64,000 bases of DNA from Acidobacteriota bacterium (GCA_027459505.1 DAIDIE010000020.1:117495-181494); one strand, 5' to 3'; shown: positions 35,111-44,941, counted from the first letter of the stretch. A program made the numbers and translations. Notes: generated from the sequence alone by a model not told the origin.

Positions 35111-36079
35111 CTAGCGCCGCGGCCGCAGAAACCGTTGTCCCTGCACCTCGCTGGAAGGAACCGCGGAGGCGATGAGAGCGCCCTCTTGCGCCGTCAACTC
35201 GATGTCAGCCGCCGCGGCGTTTTCATCCAGGTAGTCCGCTCGCTTGGTGCCAGGTATGGCAACGACGTCGTTTCCCTGACTGAGCAGCCATGCCAGGGCA
35301 AGTTGCGCGGCGGTGCATCCCCTTGCACGCGCAAGCTGCTGCAGGCGATCCACTAAAAGACGGTTTTTGGCGAAGTTTTCCGGCAGAAAACGCTCTGACT
35401 GGACACGCGCGTCGGTGGCCTTCAACTCGGAGACGGCTTGCAATGTGCCGCTCAGAAACCCACGGCTGAGCGGACTAAAGGCCACAAACGCGATTCCCAG
35501 CTCTCGTAACGCCGGTAGCACCTCGGCTTCCACGTCGCGGCTCCAAAGCGAGTATTCCGATTGCACCGCGGTCAGCGGCGCCACTTTGTGAGCGCGGCGG
35601 ATCTGAGCGGCGGGCGCCTCGCTTAGACCGAGAAAACGAACCTTGCCGGCTTCAACCAGCCGCGTCAGCCCTCCAAGGCTTTCTTCCACAGGGACGAGTG
35701 GATCCAGCCGGTGCAGGTAATAGAGATCGATGTAATCCGTATTCAGCCGCCGCAGGCTGTTGTCGCAGGCCTGCTGGAGATAAGCGGCATCGCCGCGCAC
35801 CGTTCGCCCCGCGGCATCGGGCGCGGGCAGAATGCCGCCTTTGCTGGCGATCACTACGTCCTTGCGGTGTCGCCCCAGTCCGCGCCCCAATAAGAGTTCA
35901 TTGTGGCCGTCACCGTACTGGTCGGCGGTGTCGAAATGGGTGATGCCCAACTCCAGCGCGCGTTCAATGGTCCGCAGGGACTGTGCATCGTCGCGTTCGC
36001 CGTAGTAGACCGACATCCCCATGCAGCCCAGGCCAATGACGGAGACCGGAAGACGATTGGCCAGCATTCGCTGCTTCAT
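35111..36079 (-). CDS. Aldo/keto reductase
   Basis: A 322-residue NADPH-dependent reductase of the YghZ/AKR13-like branch. It begins LPVSVIGLGCMGMSVYYGE and contains the catalytic tetrad: Asp and Tyr in THFDTADQYGDGHNE, Lys in DVVIASKGG and His in LYYLHRLD. The NADPH-binding C-terminus contains VVAIPGTKRADYLDENAAA. The natural substrate is not deducible; this branch acts on aldehydes and ketones, including detoxification products. Its ATG overlaps the stop of the upstream SDR gene by four bases, so the two redox enzymes are translationally coupled. Confidence 0.93.
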   Translation of the reverse strand: MKQRMLANRLPVSVIGLGCMGMSVYYGERDDAQSLRTIERALELGITHFDTADQYGDGHNELLLGRGLGRHRKDVVIASKGGILPAPDAAGRTVRGDAAYLQQACDNSLRRLNTDYIDLYYLHRLDPLVPVEESLGGLTRLVEAGKVRFLGLSEAPAAQIRRAHKVAPLTAVQSEYSLWSRDVEAEVLPALRELGIAFVAFSPLSRGFLSGTLQAVSELKATDARVQSERFLPENFAKNRLLVDRLQQLARARGCTAAQLALAWLLSQGNDVVAIPGTKRADYLDENAAAADIELTAQEGALIASAVPSSEVQGQRFLRPRR

Positions 36080-36858
36080 TGCGCTACCTCTCGCCGGTTC
36101 CGCCGCACCTGCCCCATGGCTCTGTCATAGGCCCAGGGAGGCAGCAGCCGCAGCGTGCGCACCAGCAAATGCATTTGCCAGGGAAATGCAATGACCGGTT
36201 TGCCGCGCGCCAGTTGCCGCTGGATGTGCCGCGCCGCCTGGTCCGCCTCCATCAGCCACGGCATCCAGGGATTGTTTTGCGTCAGCGGCGTGCGCACATA
36301 GCCGGGGCAGATGGTCGCCACCCGCATCCCGGTGCCGCGAACCTGTATGCGCAATCCTTCCATCAGCGCAATCAGCGCCGCTTTGGAAATGCTGTAGCTG
36401 GCGTTAAACGGGAGTCCGCGAAATCCTGCCAGGCTGGCCACGGCGGCTAGTTGCCCCCCGCCGGCTTGCCGCATTGCTTCCAGAAACGGCCGGAAGGTAT
36501 TCAGTACCCCAAACAGGTTCAGCTCCAGAACCCTGTGCAGAACGTCGGAATCGGCCAGCGCTTGGTTTTCCGGATGCGACCCGCCGGCATTGGCAATGAT
36601 CAGTTCCGGTGCACCAGCCCACTGCAAGTAGCTGCCGGCAGCCGCCTCCATCTCAGCCACGCTCGTGACATCCGCCGGCAATATCAGGCATTCAGCTCCG
36701 CGCGAACGGCAGCGCTCAGCCAACTCGGCAAGCGCGTCAGCCCGGCGAGCCACCAGGCCCAGCCGCGCGCCAGGCATCGCGTACTGCAAACCCAATGCGT
36801 AACCTATTCCCGAAGAGGCGCCCGTAATGAAAATTCGCCGCGGCAGGCCAGAGGACAT
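36076..36858 (-). CDS. Short-chain dehydrogenase/reductase
   Basis: A 260-residue SDR with the cofactor loop GASSGIGYALGLQYA, the structural NAG in LIIANAGGSH and the catalytic Ser-Tyr-Lys (VASLAGF, YSISKAALIALMEGL). The sequence following the core (CPGYVRTPLTQNNPW) and the C-terminal hydrophobic helix resemble the classical DltE/YqjQ-type oxidoreductases of unknown substrate. It starts the SDR-aldo/keto reductase pair. Codon use and GC match the surroundings. Confidence 0.92.
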   Translation of the reverse strand: MSSGLPRRIFITGASSGIGYALGLQYAMPGARLGLVARRADALAELAERCRSRGAECLILPADVTSVAEMEAAAGSYLQWAGAPELIIANAGGSHPENQALADSDVLHRVLELNLFGVLNTFRPFLEAMRQAGGGQLAAVASLAGFRGLPFNASYSISKAALIALMEGLRIQVRGTGMRVATICPGYVRTPLTQNNPWMPWLMEADQAARHIQRQLARGKPVIAFPWQMHLLVRTLRLLPPWAYDRAMGQVRRNRREVAQ

Positions 36859-36916
36859 GGCCCATGTTGCCTGAGGTCTGACGCTCGGGGCAAGAGCGCC
36901 AATTCATTTGCACGCA

Positions 36917-38461
36917 TCAACGCCGTTCCAGCACCTTGATTCCGGCGCGCCAGTCTTCGTTAATGGAGATGCGTCGCAGGGGAACGTCGTCCGAGATCCA
37001 GCGCAGGATGTGGCCGGTCCGCGGATGCCAACGCAATGCCGGACTGACCAGGTACAACACGGGATCGGCGCCAGCCAGTTCGACGCCAGGAAAATATCCC
37101 AGCCGCTGAAAGTCGCCATTGCGCAGGTGATGCCGCACGGCGCTCCAGTAGTCCAGCGCCTGCAAGGGGAAATTGAGATCTTCGGCGGCCTTAAGTTCAA
37201 AGATCGCCAAGCGCCCATCTCGCAGAATCCCAAGCACGTCCAGCACCGATTCCCAAGTGGCGCGACGCGCTGGTACCTGGGTGTAGGCAAACCCTTCCAG
37301 GCAGTCCGGTTCCAATTGGCGCAGGTCCCGCCGGACCAGTTCTTCCAGCCACGCCTCCGGACGGCAGCGAAACAACTCCTGGCCCATATGACCAAACCCA
37401 TGGCGTTGCCGTTGGACGCTGGCGGCAAGCTCCAGGAACTGCCCCCGGTTTTCATGGGTTAGTGGCGTCTGCCGCCCCAGTCCAAAACTGAAGCGCGTCG
37501 CCGGAGCTTGCCCTGGGAGTTGGACAGCCTGTTCACTGGCAATCTCCAGCCCGAGCACATGGATGCTCAACCCGCGGGCCCCTGCCCGCAGCCGAGCCTC
37601 CGGGCAGACGCGCTGCACGTCGCGAAGCAACTCCAGCGTGAAAGGGTCGGCGAAGTGCCCGGCATCGCTGGTGGTGGCATGGCGCAGGCGCGTCCAGATA
37701 TTGCCCTCCACGGAAGAGGGAAGTTCCTCGATGCCGCTATCGGTCCAGGCGTGCAGATGAAAAAGTTCCGGGCGCCGCATCCAGCGAATTCGTTCGCGAA
37801 ACTCCGGCACCACACCTCCGGGGACCAGCAGGTGCATGGGCACGACATCCGGGCAATCTTCTGCCAGGGGCTGGGCGGTCCAATCCAAAAGGCGGGTGAG
37901 CGCGGTTTCGGCCGCTTCCAACGATTCCTCCGGCGCTATGGCCAGCCATGCCATCCAATGCCTTGCGTGGCGAAAGAGGACCAGATGACAACCGTTCTCT
38001 TCCGCCCGCTGCTGGCTATAGCCGCACGGGACCACCTTCCAGCCCGGGTATTGCCGCTCCAGCTGCGCGAGCAGGGCACGCCGGAAGAGCTGGCGAGAAG
38101 AGCGCATGCCCGTCTCACCCGAGCCCCCAACACTTTCGAGATACAGCACTTCCGGTTGCGCGCATCCCAAACGCCGGCAGCTAAGGCGCAGGCCTCGTCC
38201 GGAGGCCTTAACCTCCATGACGCGTCGAACCAGGCTGCGTTGGGGACACCAGGCGTGCAGAAGTAGGTCGTGTTTAGCAAGGGACACATCAAGGCCGGCG
38301 TCCTCACCGCCCAGCTCGATCAGGATGTCGCCTCCGCTGCGCAAGACCAGCGCTTCGGTTGCGGCCATCGTGTTCTGAATCAGGGTGGCCATCTGCTCGG
38401 CGGAAGCTGGAGCTTCCCGGGCGGCAGGCTTGGCGCGCACTCTCTCTCCGGCACCCCTCAT
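36917..38461 (-). CDS. Predicted PD-(D/E)XK-fold protein of unknown function
   Basis: A protein of about 514 residues from ATG 38461; the start is uncertain, and ATG at MATLIQ 23 codons on is also possible. I do not recognise the first 370 residues, which include a helical, tryptophan-containing domain with cysteines (CRRLGCAQPEVLYLES). The C-terminal 130 residues carry a nuclease-like core: VLDVLGILRDGRLAIFELKA, with Asp408 and E422-x-K424 as the D...E-x-K triad, followed by a helix (FPLQALDYWSAVRHHL) and strands. This is the PD-(D/E)XK arrangement of restriction and repair nucleases and of Card1/Can-like effectors. No methylase, CRISPR or helicase is nearby, so the role is open. Confidence 0.7.
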   Translation of the reverse strand: MRGAGERVRAKPAAREAPASAEQMATLIQNTMAATEALVLRSGGDILIELGGEDAGLDVSLAKHDLLLHAWCPQRSLVRRVMEVKASGRGLRLSCRRLGCAQPEVLYLESVGGSGETGMRSSRQLFRRALLAQLERQYPGWKVVPCGYSQQRAEENGCHLVLFRHARHWMAWLAIAPEESLEAAETALTRLLDWTAQPLAEDCPDVVPMHLLVPGGVVPEFRERIRWMRRPELFHLHAWTDSGIEELPSSVEGNIWTRLRHATTSDAGHFADPFTLELLRDVQRVCPEARLRAGARGLSIHVLGLEIASEQAVQLPGQAPATRFSFGLGRQTPLTHENRGQFLELAASVQRQRHGFGHMGQELFRCRPEAWLEELVRRDLRQLEPDCLEGFAYTQVPARRATWESVLDVLGILRDGRLAIFELKAAEDLNFPLQALDYWSAVRHHLRNGDFQRLGYFPGVELAGADPVLYLVSPALRWHPRTGHILRWISDDVPLRRISINEDWRAGIKVLERR

Positions 38462-38589
38462 GGCTAGTAGTGTAGAAGTGGAGGCGGCGCTGCGCCTCCC
38501 CCCAAACGGAGGGGGAAGCGTTCTACACCTTTGCCCAGATGCTTGTTGCTGGCCAGAAATGCACAATGGCGCACAGGAGATCGATCGCC

Positions 38590-38793
38590 ATGCGCCAACC
38601 CTGGATCAACTTCATACTCCGCTGCCCACACAAGCGGATGAGCATGCCCATACGCACTGGGGAACCTGCTCCCGACGGGCGTTTGTTGCCGCATGTGACG
38701 TGCTTCGACTGTGGACGCCAGTTTTGGTACGACTGGGACAGAATGCGGCTGAGCGGTGAAAAGAAGGCGGTGGAGGAGGAGCGCGCCGCTTAG
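38590..38793 (+). CDS. Small zinc-ribbon-like protein
   Basis: A 67-residue protein, starting at ATG 38590 with CAGGAGA nine bases before. One cysteine lies in FILRCPHKRMSMP and a C-x2-C pair in HVTCFDCGRQFWYDWDRMRL; together with the nearby histidines these could bind zinc. Tiny proteins ending in C-x-D-C-G-x-x-F-x-Y-D-W occur widely in acidobacteria beside unrelated genes. Function unknown. It is followed 59 bases later by the YihY gene. Confidence 0.65.
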   Translation: MRQPWINFILRCPHKRMSMPIRTGEPAPDGRLLPHVTCFDCGRQFWYDWDRMRLSGEKKAVEEERAA

Positions 38794-38852
38794 CTGGCTC
38801 ATCCGTGCCGAACCAATTGCGTGGCGAGGCTGATCCGGGGATAATCGCCAGC

Positions 38853-39848
38853 ATGGATTCAGCACTGGGGACCTCCCCGGCGCGCAGCCCTGAAGTGGAG
38901 TCGCGGGGCGCGCGCTGGAAGAGGCATTGTGTCCACTGTAAAGAGCAGCTCACCGCCACCGCGCGCCTGCTGGGGCCGAGTGCTCAATTTTTGACGACTA
39001 CCGAGGCCCACACCTATGCCTACTCGGTGGCCGCCTGCCTGGTGCTGGCGTTTTTCCCCTTCTTCGGGCTGCTGGAATGGTGTGCACATCAGTTCTTGCG
39101 CGCTCCCGCCCTCTACGTTGTTCATGACCTGTTGCGCATGTACCTGCCCACCGCGGTAGCCAACCGCATGATTGTGGATCTGGCGCCCACAGCGCGCGGC
39201 AACTCCTTGCAGATCTACTCACTGGTGATGCTGGCCATTTCCAGCAGCGGCATCTTCCTGCCCTTTGAGGTAGCGCTGAACAGCGTCTGGAATTTCCCCC
39301 GGCGCTCCTACATCGGCAACCAGATTATTTCGTTGGCGCTGGTGCTGGGCTGCGGTGTGTTGGCCTACGGGTCGGTGCAGGCCGCGGCGGCTGGCGACAT
39401 CGCCGTGGCCCATCTGGTGGTGCGCCTCACCGGCCATCTGCTGTCTTCATGGGGATGGCTGGGACGCTTTTTAGACTGGCTGGTGCTGAAATCCTTCGCC
39501 TTGCCCGCCACCATGTTCAGTTTCTTCCTGATCTATTGGAGGTTGCCGCACGGCAAAGTGCGAGCCGGACAGGTCTGGCCCGCGGCGGTTTATACCGGCT
39601 TGCTGGCGGAGGTGTTTAAGTCTGTGTTCCGCTGGCTCTTGCCGCTGCTGGATTTTGGCCACCTCTACGGCAGCTTTCAGTTCGCGGTCACGCTGCTGGT
39701 TTGGGGTTACGGGGCGGCGCTGCTGCTATTGTTCGGCGCCAGTTTATCGGCGCGCGGCGTGTTGACGCTTCCCGATATGCGAACGGTTTGGCGCCGGCGG
39801 CGCGTCGAGGCGGCGGCCGCCGGGGAAGACTCGTCAATCGCGGGTTGA
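38853..39848 (+). CDS. YihY/BrkB-family membrane protein
   Basis: A 331-residue integral membrane protein of the UPF0761 family from ATG 38853 (the frame opens 16 codons earlier). After an N-terminal soluble stretch of about 45 residues come six hydrophobic segments: SVAACLVLAFFPFFGLL, QIYSLVMLAISSSGIFLPFE, LALVLGCGVLAYGSVQ, ATMFSFFLIYWRLPHGKV, WPAAVYTGLLAEVFKSVF and FAVTLLVWGYGAALLLLFGA. The family core R-x-x-W-P-A-A and the final Y-G-A-A-L-L-L-L-F-G-A are present. The family was once misnamed RNase BN; its real role in the inner membrane is unsettled. Confidence 0.85.
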   Translation: MDSALGTSPARSPEVESRGARWKRHCVHCKEQLTATARLLGPSAQFLTTTEAHTYAYSVAACLVLAFFPFFGLLEWCAHQFLRAPALYVVHDLLRMYLPTAVANRMIVDLAPTARGNSLQIYSLVMLAISSSGIFLPFEVALNSVWNFPRRSYIGNQIISLALVLGCGVLAYGSVQAAAAGDIAVAHLVVRLTGHLLSSWGWLGRFLDWLVLKSFALPATMFSFFLIYWRLPHGKVRAGQVWPAAVYTGLLAEVFKSVFRWLLPLLDFGHLYGSFQFAVTLLVWGYGAALLLLFGASLSARGVLTLPDMRTVWRRRRVEAAAAGEDSSIAG

Positions 39849-39926
39849 CCCGGCCGCCTGCCAGGCTCCTCTTCCACCCGATAGCTACTCTACTAAGCCA
39901 ATACTGTTTTAAGGGCGCCGTGCCGG

Positions 39927-41165
39927 CTACTCGTAACGCAGTGCGTCGATCGGATCCAATGCGGCGGCTTTCAGTGCGGGCGCCATTCCAAAGAACAATC
40001 CAATCGCCACCGAAAAACCGAAGCCGATCAGCACCGCCCATAACGGAATTGCGGAAGGAAGGCTGGGAATCGTGACCCGGATCAGCAGACTGATCAGCCA
40101 GCCTCCCAGAATTCCCAACAGTCCCCCCGCGCCGGTGAGCACGATGGCTTCGGAGAGAAACTGCTGTACGATGTCCGCGCGGCGCGCCCCGATCGCTTTG
40201 CGGACGCCAATCTCGCGCGTGCGCTCGGTGACGGAAACCAGCATGATGTTCATCACCCCAACTCCGCCAATCAACATGCCAATGGAGGCGACCACGGTGA
40301 TCACCATGGCCACCTGGGCGGTGATGTCGTGGAACTGCTTGATAATGCTGTCGGCAGTGGCAATGCCGAAGCTGTTGGGCTGGTTCCATTTGTCGCCCCG
40401 TGTCCGGCGCAGCGATTCGGTGATCTGATCGATCGCGGTCGCCATTTGCCCGGGTTTGGTGGAGGCGGCAAAGAAATGCTCGCGCGTGGTGGGGAGCATT
40501 TTGCGGAAGGTATAGTAAGGAATCTTGACCTGGTTGTCCGCTTGGCCGCCGCCCGCGGATTTTGGTTTCGCGAAGACACCAATGACGCGAAAAATGTTGC
40601 CGTTGAGGATGACCGAGCGGTTGAGGACACGGCCGCTTGGGAACAGGACTTTGGCAATGTTATTGCCTAAGACCACCACCGGGGCGCTGTGCAGGTTTTC
40701 CGCTTCCGTGAAATAGCGGCCCTCGGCAAGATCGCGGCTGAGCACGACGGGATAGGCGGGAGTGGTTCCGCTGAAGTCCATTTGATGCGACTCGTGCTTG
40801 CCGTGCCGGATGATGTTGTTGTTGGGACCCCAGTTCTGGAAAATCTCCACGGAAAAACCCGTGCAGGCCGTGCAGGTATGTTCGACCTCTTCAATGTCGT
40901 GCAGCGAGAGGGGCTTGCGCATCCGCTCTTCGCGCGTGAGATGGGTCCGGATGCCGGGCTGAAACTTGTAGACAAAGATCGTGTTGGTGCCGAACCCCTT
41001 GATGCTGCCGACGATGTTGTTGTTGAGTCCGGTGAGGATGCTGCCAATTGCCATCAACGTGGCGGTGCCCACGAAGACGCCGAGCATGGTGAGCGCGGAA
41101 CGCATGCGGTGATTGCGCACCGTGTCCCAGGCGAGACTGATGTTTTCGCCGATGCTGGATCTCAT
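39927..41165 (-). CDS. MacB-type ABC transporter permease (second subunit)
   Basis: A 412-residue permease with the MacB_PCD/FtsX layout: an N-terminal helix (RSALTMLGVFVGTATLMAIGS), a large periplasmic domain (about 50-280), and three C-terminal helices including MLIGGVGVMNIMLVSVTERTREIGVRKAIGARRADIV. This last motif is the FtsX signature. Its start overlaps the stop of the other permease gene by four bases. Together with that permease and the ATPase it should form a mechanotransmission-type export complex. A C-x-x-C (CTACTGF) in the periplasmic domain is unusual and could form a disulfide. Confidence 0.92.
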   Translation of the reverse strand: MRSSIGENISLAWDTVRNHRMRSALTMLGVFVGTATLMAIGSILTGLNNNIVGSIKGFGTNTIFVYKFQPGIRTHLTREERMRKPLSLHDIEEVEHTCTACTGFSVEIFQNWGPNNNIIRHGKHESHQMDFSGTTPAYPVVLSRDLAEGRYFTEAENLHSAPVVVLGNNIAKVLFPSGRVLNRSVILNGNIFRVIGVFAKPKSAGGGQADNQVKIPYYTFRKMLPTTREHFFAASTKPGQMATAIDQITESLRRTRGDKWNQPNSFGIATADSIIKQFHDITAQVAMVITVVASIGMLIGGVGVMNIMLVSVTERTREIGVRKAIGARRADIVQQFLSEAIVLTGAGGLLGILGGWLISLLIRVTIPSLPSAIPLWAVLIGFGFSVAIGLFFGMAPALKAAALDPIDALRYE

Positions 41166-42454
41166 AGTTCCGCCCGCAAGGCCACAATCGGATCGAGCTT
41201 GGCCGCCTTGCTGGCCGGGTAGATACCGAAAAACAGCCCTACCGCCGTCGAAATCAATAGCGCCACCACCACTGCCAGCCAGGGCAGGGAAAAGGGAATC
41301 GGCGTAGCCGCTTTAGCCACCGCGGTGAAGGCAAACGCCAGTATGACGCCCAGCAGACCTCCCGCCGTGGAGAGCACCGCGGATTCAATGAGGAATTGCC
41401 AAAGCACATCGCTGCGCCGCGCGCCCAGCGACTTGCGAATGCCGACCTCGCGGGTGCGCTCAGTCACCGCTGCCAGCATGATGTTCATGATGACAATGCC
41501 GCCAACCACTAGAAAAACTGCGCTGACGCCCACCATGACCGCGGCGATAGAGCCGGTAATCTTGTGATAGAGGTCCATCACCGTGTCCGCGCCGATAATG
41601 CCGAAATTGTCCGGGGCGGAGTAGGGTAGATGGCGGTAGGTGCGCAGCAGCATGCGGATTTCATCTTCGGTGGCGGGAAGCAGATCAGCCGAACGCGCCT
41701 GCACCTGAATCGACAACGAGCCCTGGCTCCCGTAATTCCGCAGGTAAGTGGACAGGGGAATGATGATGAAATCGTCTTGCGAGCGGCCAAAAACGTTGCC
41801 CTGCACACTCGCTTCACCGACTACGCGGTAGTCCTGGTGGTCAAATTCAATGGTCCCGCCGATCGGGTTCAGACCGGGAAAGACCGCCTTGGCAACGTCC
41901 GGCCCGATAAAGGCCACCGGCTCGCTATGCTCGTCGTCAAAGGGACTGATGAAACGGCCGAGGCTCACGTCGTAGGTGGCCATGCGAATGGAATCCGAGG
42001 TGGTGCCAATGACCTGAACGTCGTGGGTGATCTTGTCGCCGGCTTTGACATCGCTGGCCGAGCGTTCCGCGGTCGCGCTGACCGCGCTGGCCAGCCCGGA
42101 ATTCTCCCGTAGAAACTGGAAGGTGGCCATCTTGAGCGCAGGGTTGCGTTTGATGGCCTCCATCCGTTTGTTGTAGTCGGTGTCCTGCTCCAGGGTGAAC
42201 TGCTCGATGCTGAAGCTGTTCGAGCCCAGGCGAGCGATCTTGGTGCCCACGTAAACGTTCATGCCCTGCACCAGCGAGACCACTGCCACCAGCGTGCAGA
42301 CCGAGATGATGATGCCCAGCAGGGTCAGAAAGCTGCGCAGCTTATGGCTGACCAGTGCTTCCAGCGCCAGTTTGAGCGATTCGGAAATCTGCGTATGCAG
42401 CCGTGGCGCGGAAGATGCACTGCTGTTGGGTGCCGGAAATGGCGATCCGCTCAT
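41162..42454 (-). CDS. MacB-type ABC transporter permease (first subunit)
   Basis: A 430-residue FtsX-fold permease. A short disordered N-terminus precedes [29 protein letters not shown], a periplasmic domain follows, and the C-terminal helices carry [40 protein letters not shown]. It is related to, but clearly diverged from, the permease at 39927, so the transporter is likely a heterodimer. Start and stop overlap the neighbouring ATPase and permease genes by four bases each (ATGA), which indicates translational coupling. Substrates of such acidobacterial systems are unknown; MacB itself exports macrolides and peptides. Confidence 0.92.
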   Translation of the reverse strand: MSGSPFPAPNSSASSAPRLHTQISESLKLALEALVSHKLRSFLTLLGIIISVCTLVAVVSLVQGMNVYVGTKIARLGSNSFSIEQFTLEQDTDYNKRMEAIKRNPALKMATFQFLRENSGLASAVSATAERSASDVKAGDKITHDVQVIGTTSDSIRMATYDVSLGRFISPFDDEHSEPVAFIGPDVAKAVFPGLNPIGGTIEFDHQDYRVVGEASVQGNVFGRSQDDFIIIPLSTYLRNYGSQGSLSIQVQARSADLLPATEDEIRMLLRTYRHLPYSAPDNFGIIGADTVMDLYHKITGSIAAVMVGVSAVFLVVGGIVIMNIMLAAVTERTREVGIRKSLGARRSDVLWQFLIESAVLSTAGGLLGVILAFAFTAVAKAATPIPFSLPWLAVVVALLISTAVGLFFGIYPASKAAKLDPIVALRAEL

Positions 42455-43248
42455 TCGCCGGCCTTGGCGCGGCGCTCACGGCCGCGGGTGGTGATTTCAT
42501 CGCGCGCAATCTGGCCATCGCGGATGAAGATCGCCCGATGGGCGTGCTCGGCAATGTCGCTCTCGTGGGTAACCAGGACAATCGTTTGCCCTTGTTCCCA
42601 GAGCCGTTCCAGTAAGCCCATGATCTCGGCGCTGGTCACGGAATCGAGATTTCCGGTGGGTTCGTCGGCGAGAATGATTGACGGCCGGTTCACCAGGGCG
42701 CGCGCAATGGCAACCCGCTGCCGCTGACCACCCGAGAGTTCGTTGGGCTTGTGATGTTTGCGGCTCTCCAGATCGACGCTGCGCAGCGCCTGTAGGGCGC
42801 GCTCGGCGCGCTCGGCCGGAGGAACGCCGGCATAGACCAGCGGCAATTCGACATTGTGCAGCGCGGTCGCCCGCGCGAGCAGGTTGAACGTTTGAAAGAC
42901 GAAACCTATTTCCTTGTTGCGGATGTGCGCCAATTGATCGTCATTGAGCGCGCTGACCAGTTGTCCGTTGAGCCAGTACTCGCCTCGCGTCGGCGTGTCC
43001 AGACAGCCAATCAGATTCATCAGCGTGCTCTTCCCCGAGCCGCTGGGACCCATGATGGCGACGTATTCGTTGTGCTGGATGTTGAGCGAGACGCCACGCA
43101 GCGCGGCCACCTGCTCACTGCCCATCTGATAAATGCGCCACAAATCCTGGGTGCGAATGACCGGGCCGGCGCCGGTCTCCGCGCCCGGCGAAAGCCGCGG
43201 AGTAGGCGAGGTGCTGGTCGTGGTTTCTGTGGCGGGACTGAGATTCAT
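42451..43248 (-). CDS. ABC transporter ATP-binding protein (MacB/LolD type)
   Basis: A 265-residue ATPase from ATG 43248, with GGAG seven bases upstream; the frame extends 24 codons further. A disordered N-terminus of about 35 residues leads into Walker [10 protein letters not shown], the Q-loop [11 protein letters not shown], signature [15 protein letters not shown], Walker [12 protein letters not shown] and the H-loop [12 protein letters not shown]. The nucleotide-binding features are complete. The T-G-N-L-D after Walker B is typical of the MacB/LolD/FtsE group. It powers the two permeases encoded next in the operon. Confidence 0.95.
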   Translation of the reverse strand: MNLSPATETTTSTSPTPRLSPGAETGAGPVIRTQDLWRIYQMGSEQVAALRGVSLNIQHNEYVAIMGPSGSGKSTLMNLIGCLDTPTRGEYWLNGQLVSALNDDQLAHIRNKEIGFVFQTFNLLARATALHNVELPLVYAGVPPAERAERALQALRSVDLESRKHHKPNELSGGQRQRVAIARALVNRPSIILADEPTGNLDSVTSAEIMGLLERLWEQGQTIVLVTHESDIAEHAHRAIFIRDGQIARDEITTRGRERRAKAGE

Positions 43249-43326
43249 AGTTGAGCTCCATCCTGGGGTGTTGCCGGGGCGGGCGTTGCGCGCTTTAAAG
43301 GTCGAGTTGAAGCGCTCCACTGTTGG

Positions 43327-44700
43327 TTAACTCACCGGGACGCCGGTCACTGCCGGGGCCGCAACCACCTTCACGTCGGCATGGTTGCGAATGGTCTGCA
43401 AGGCCTTGTATGGCCCGCTGACAACCCGGTCGCCCGCTTTCAGTCCAGACAGCACTTGCACGTGATCCAATCCCATAATCCCGGTCTTGACTTCCACAAA
43501 TTCGGCTTTACCGTTGCGGATGACGAAAACCCCCTGCAGGGGTTTTTCCGGTTGGCCGCTTTCAACCGTAGGTGAGGCCGCCTCGGCGGAGTTCTTGCCC
43601 GGTGGGTTCAGTGCCGATGGCAGCCGCTCCACCACCGCTTGAATCGGAATCTTCAGTGCATTCTGCGCCGTGTCGGTGGTGATCTTCGCCGTGCACGAAA
43701 GCCCCGGGCGAATTGATGCGGGAGGGTTGCTGAGCAGAACGACGACCTTGAAGTCCTTGGCGTCTTCGCTGGTCGAACCCGCTGCCAGCGAAGCCGCCTG
43801 CCCGGTCGAGCGCAGGATAGCCGTGTCACCTACCTCGGTGACGGTGCCGCTCAATTTCTTCTTGCCATAGGCGTCAACACTGATGCTGACCGGCTGGCCG
43901 AGTTTGACATTGACGATGTCGCTTTCGTCCACCTTGAGTTCGGCCGTCACCACCGACATGTCAGCCACCGTCATGATCAGGCTGCCCTGGCTGTTTTGAA
44001 TCCCTGGAACCACGCTTTCACCCACCTGCATCGGCAGGTAGGTGACAATCCCATCCAGCGGACTGGTGAGCTGCGTCTTCGCGTACACGTCGGCGGTACG
44101 GCGGAGATTGGCTTGCGCCTGGGCGATCTGCAGTTTGGAGCTGAGTACGCTCGACTGCGCTTGGCTCACCTTAGCGGCCGACAGCTGTTCGTCAGCCACA
44201 GCGCTGTGGTAGGCGGCCTGTTTGCTGTCGTAATCGGCGCGCGAAACCAGTTGATCTTTAAAAAGCTGTTGCTCGCGATCCCAGTCCTGCTGCGCTTGGC
44301 GAAGCTTGGCCTGCGTACTGCGCAGATCGGCGCGAGCGGTCGCCAGTGCCGCCACCTGGCCGCTGTAGTTGGCCCGCGCAGTGGAAATGGCGGCCTTCTG
44401 CGCGGCCACATCCGCCCCCTGTTGAACATTTTCAATAGTGGCCAGGAGCTGTCCCCTATGGACGTGGTCGCCTTCTTTGACCAGAATGGCGGTGATCTCT
44501 CCCATCACGTTGGCGCTGATGTCCGCGTAGTGCTTCGGCTTGATGTCGCCTTCGGCCGATACCTCGGCCTTAATGGGACCTTGCTTCGCCATCGCCGACT
44601 GCACATCGACAGGGTGTCTGCGGTTGTGCAGCACAGTCCCCACCACAATGGCAACCAACAGCAAAATTCCACCGAATACAAAGAGCTTTTTGTGTTTCAT
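43327..44700 (-). CDS. MacA-like periplasmic adaptor (HlyD/RND membrane fusion protein)
   Basis: A 457-residue membrane fusion protein. One N-terminal membrane segment (LFVFGGILLLVAIVVGTVL) anchors it in the inner membrane. A barrel-sandwich half follows (GEITAILVKEGDHVHRGQLLATIENVQ), then a long alpha-helical hairpin (about 100-200, rich in alanine, glutamine and arginine), the second lipoyl half with TSPLDGIVTYLPMQVGESVVPG, a beta-barrel and a membrane-proximal domain. It is the first gene of the four-gene efflux operon, with 78 bases to the ATPase. No TolC-like outer membrane channel is encoded nearby. Confidence 0.93.
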   Translation of the reverse strand: MKHKKLFVFGGILLLVAIVVGTVLHNRRHPVDVQSAMAKQGPIKAEVSAEGDIKPKHYADISANVMGEITAILVKEGDHVHRGQLLATIENVQQGADVAAQKAAISTARANYSGQVAALATARADLRSTQAKLRQAQQDWDREQQLFKDQLVSRADYDSKQAAYHSAVADEQLSAAKVSQAQSSVLSSKLQIAQAQANLRRTADVYAKTQLTSPLDGIVTYLPMQVGESVVPGIQNSQGSLIMTVADMSVVTAELKVDESDIVNVKLGQPVSISVDAYGKKKLSGTVTEVGDTAILRSTGQAASLAAGSTSEDAKDFKVVVLLSNPPASIRPGLSCTAKITTDTAQNALKIPIQAVVERLPSALNPPGKNSAEAASPTVESGQPEKPLQGVFVIRNGKAEFVEVKTGIMGLDHVQVLSGLKAGDRVVSGPYKALQTIRNHADVKVVAAPAVTGVPVS

Positions 44701-44830
44701 TCTTCCCTGGCCAACTTTCCCGGCTTGATCGCCTGCACAAAAAAACCTGGAACCCTGCGCAGGTATTGTGGAACGGCCGCCTTGATCCGCCGGTGATGGT
44801 CGTCTTCTAGTACGGCAAACCGGGTGCCAT

Positions 44831-44855
44831 TGTTTCAGAAAAATGTTTCAGAAAA
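44831..44855 (+). repeat. Tandem TGTTTCAGAAAA repeat
   Basis: TGTTTCAGAAAA occurs twice in a row (44831-44842 and 44844-44855, separated by one A) in the divergent region between the efflux operon and the GWxTD gene. It could be a regulator binding site or a simple duplication. Confidence 0.7.
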
Positions 44856-44912
44856 GGTTCGCCGCTTGGGCGCTGGGCGCGGTTGACGGAACCCTTTCCA
44901 TTGAAGAAGGGC

Positions 44913-44941
44913 TTGACCCGGCTGCTGGAGGAAACTAGAAT
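44913..44941 (+). promoter_or_regulatory. Sigma-70-type promoter of the GWxTD gene
   Basis: TTGACC (44913-44918), a 17-base spacer and TAGAAT (44936-44941) match housekeeping -35/-10 boxes. Transcription from about 44948 would leave only about 12 bases before ATG 44960, without a Shine-Dalgarno sequence. Confidence 0.65.
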
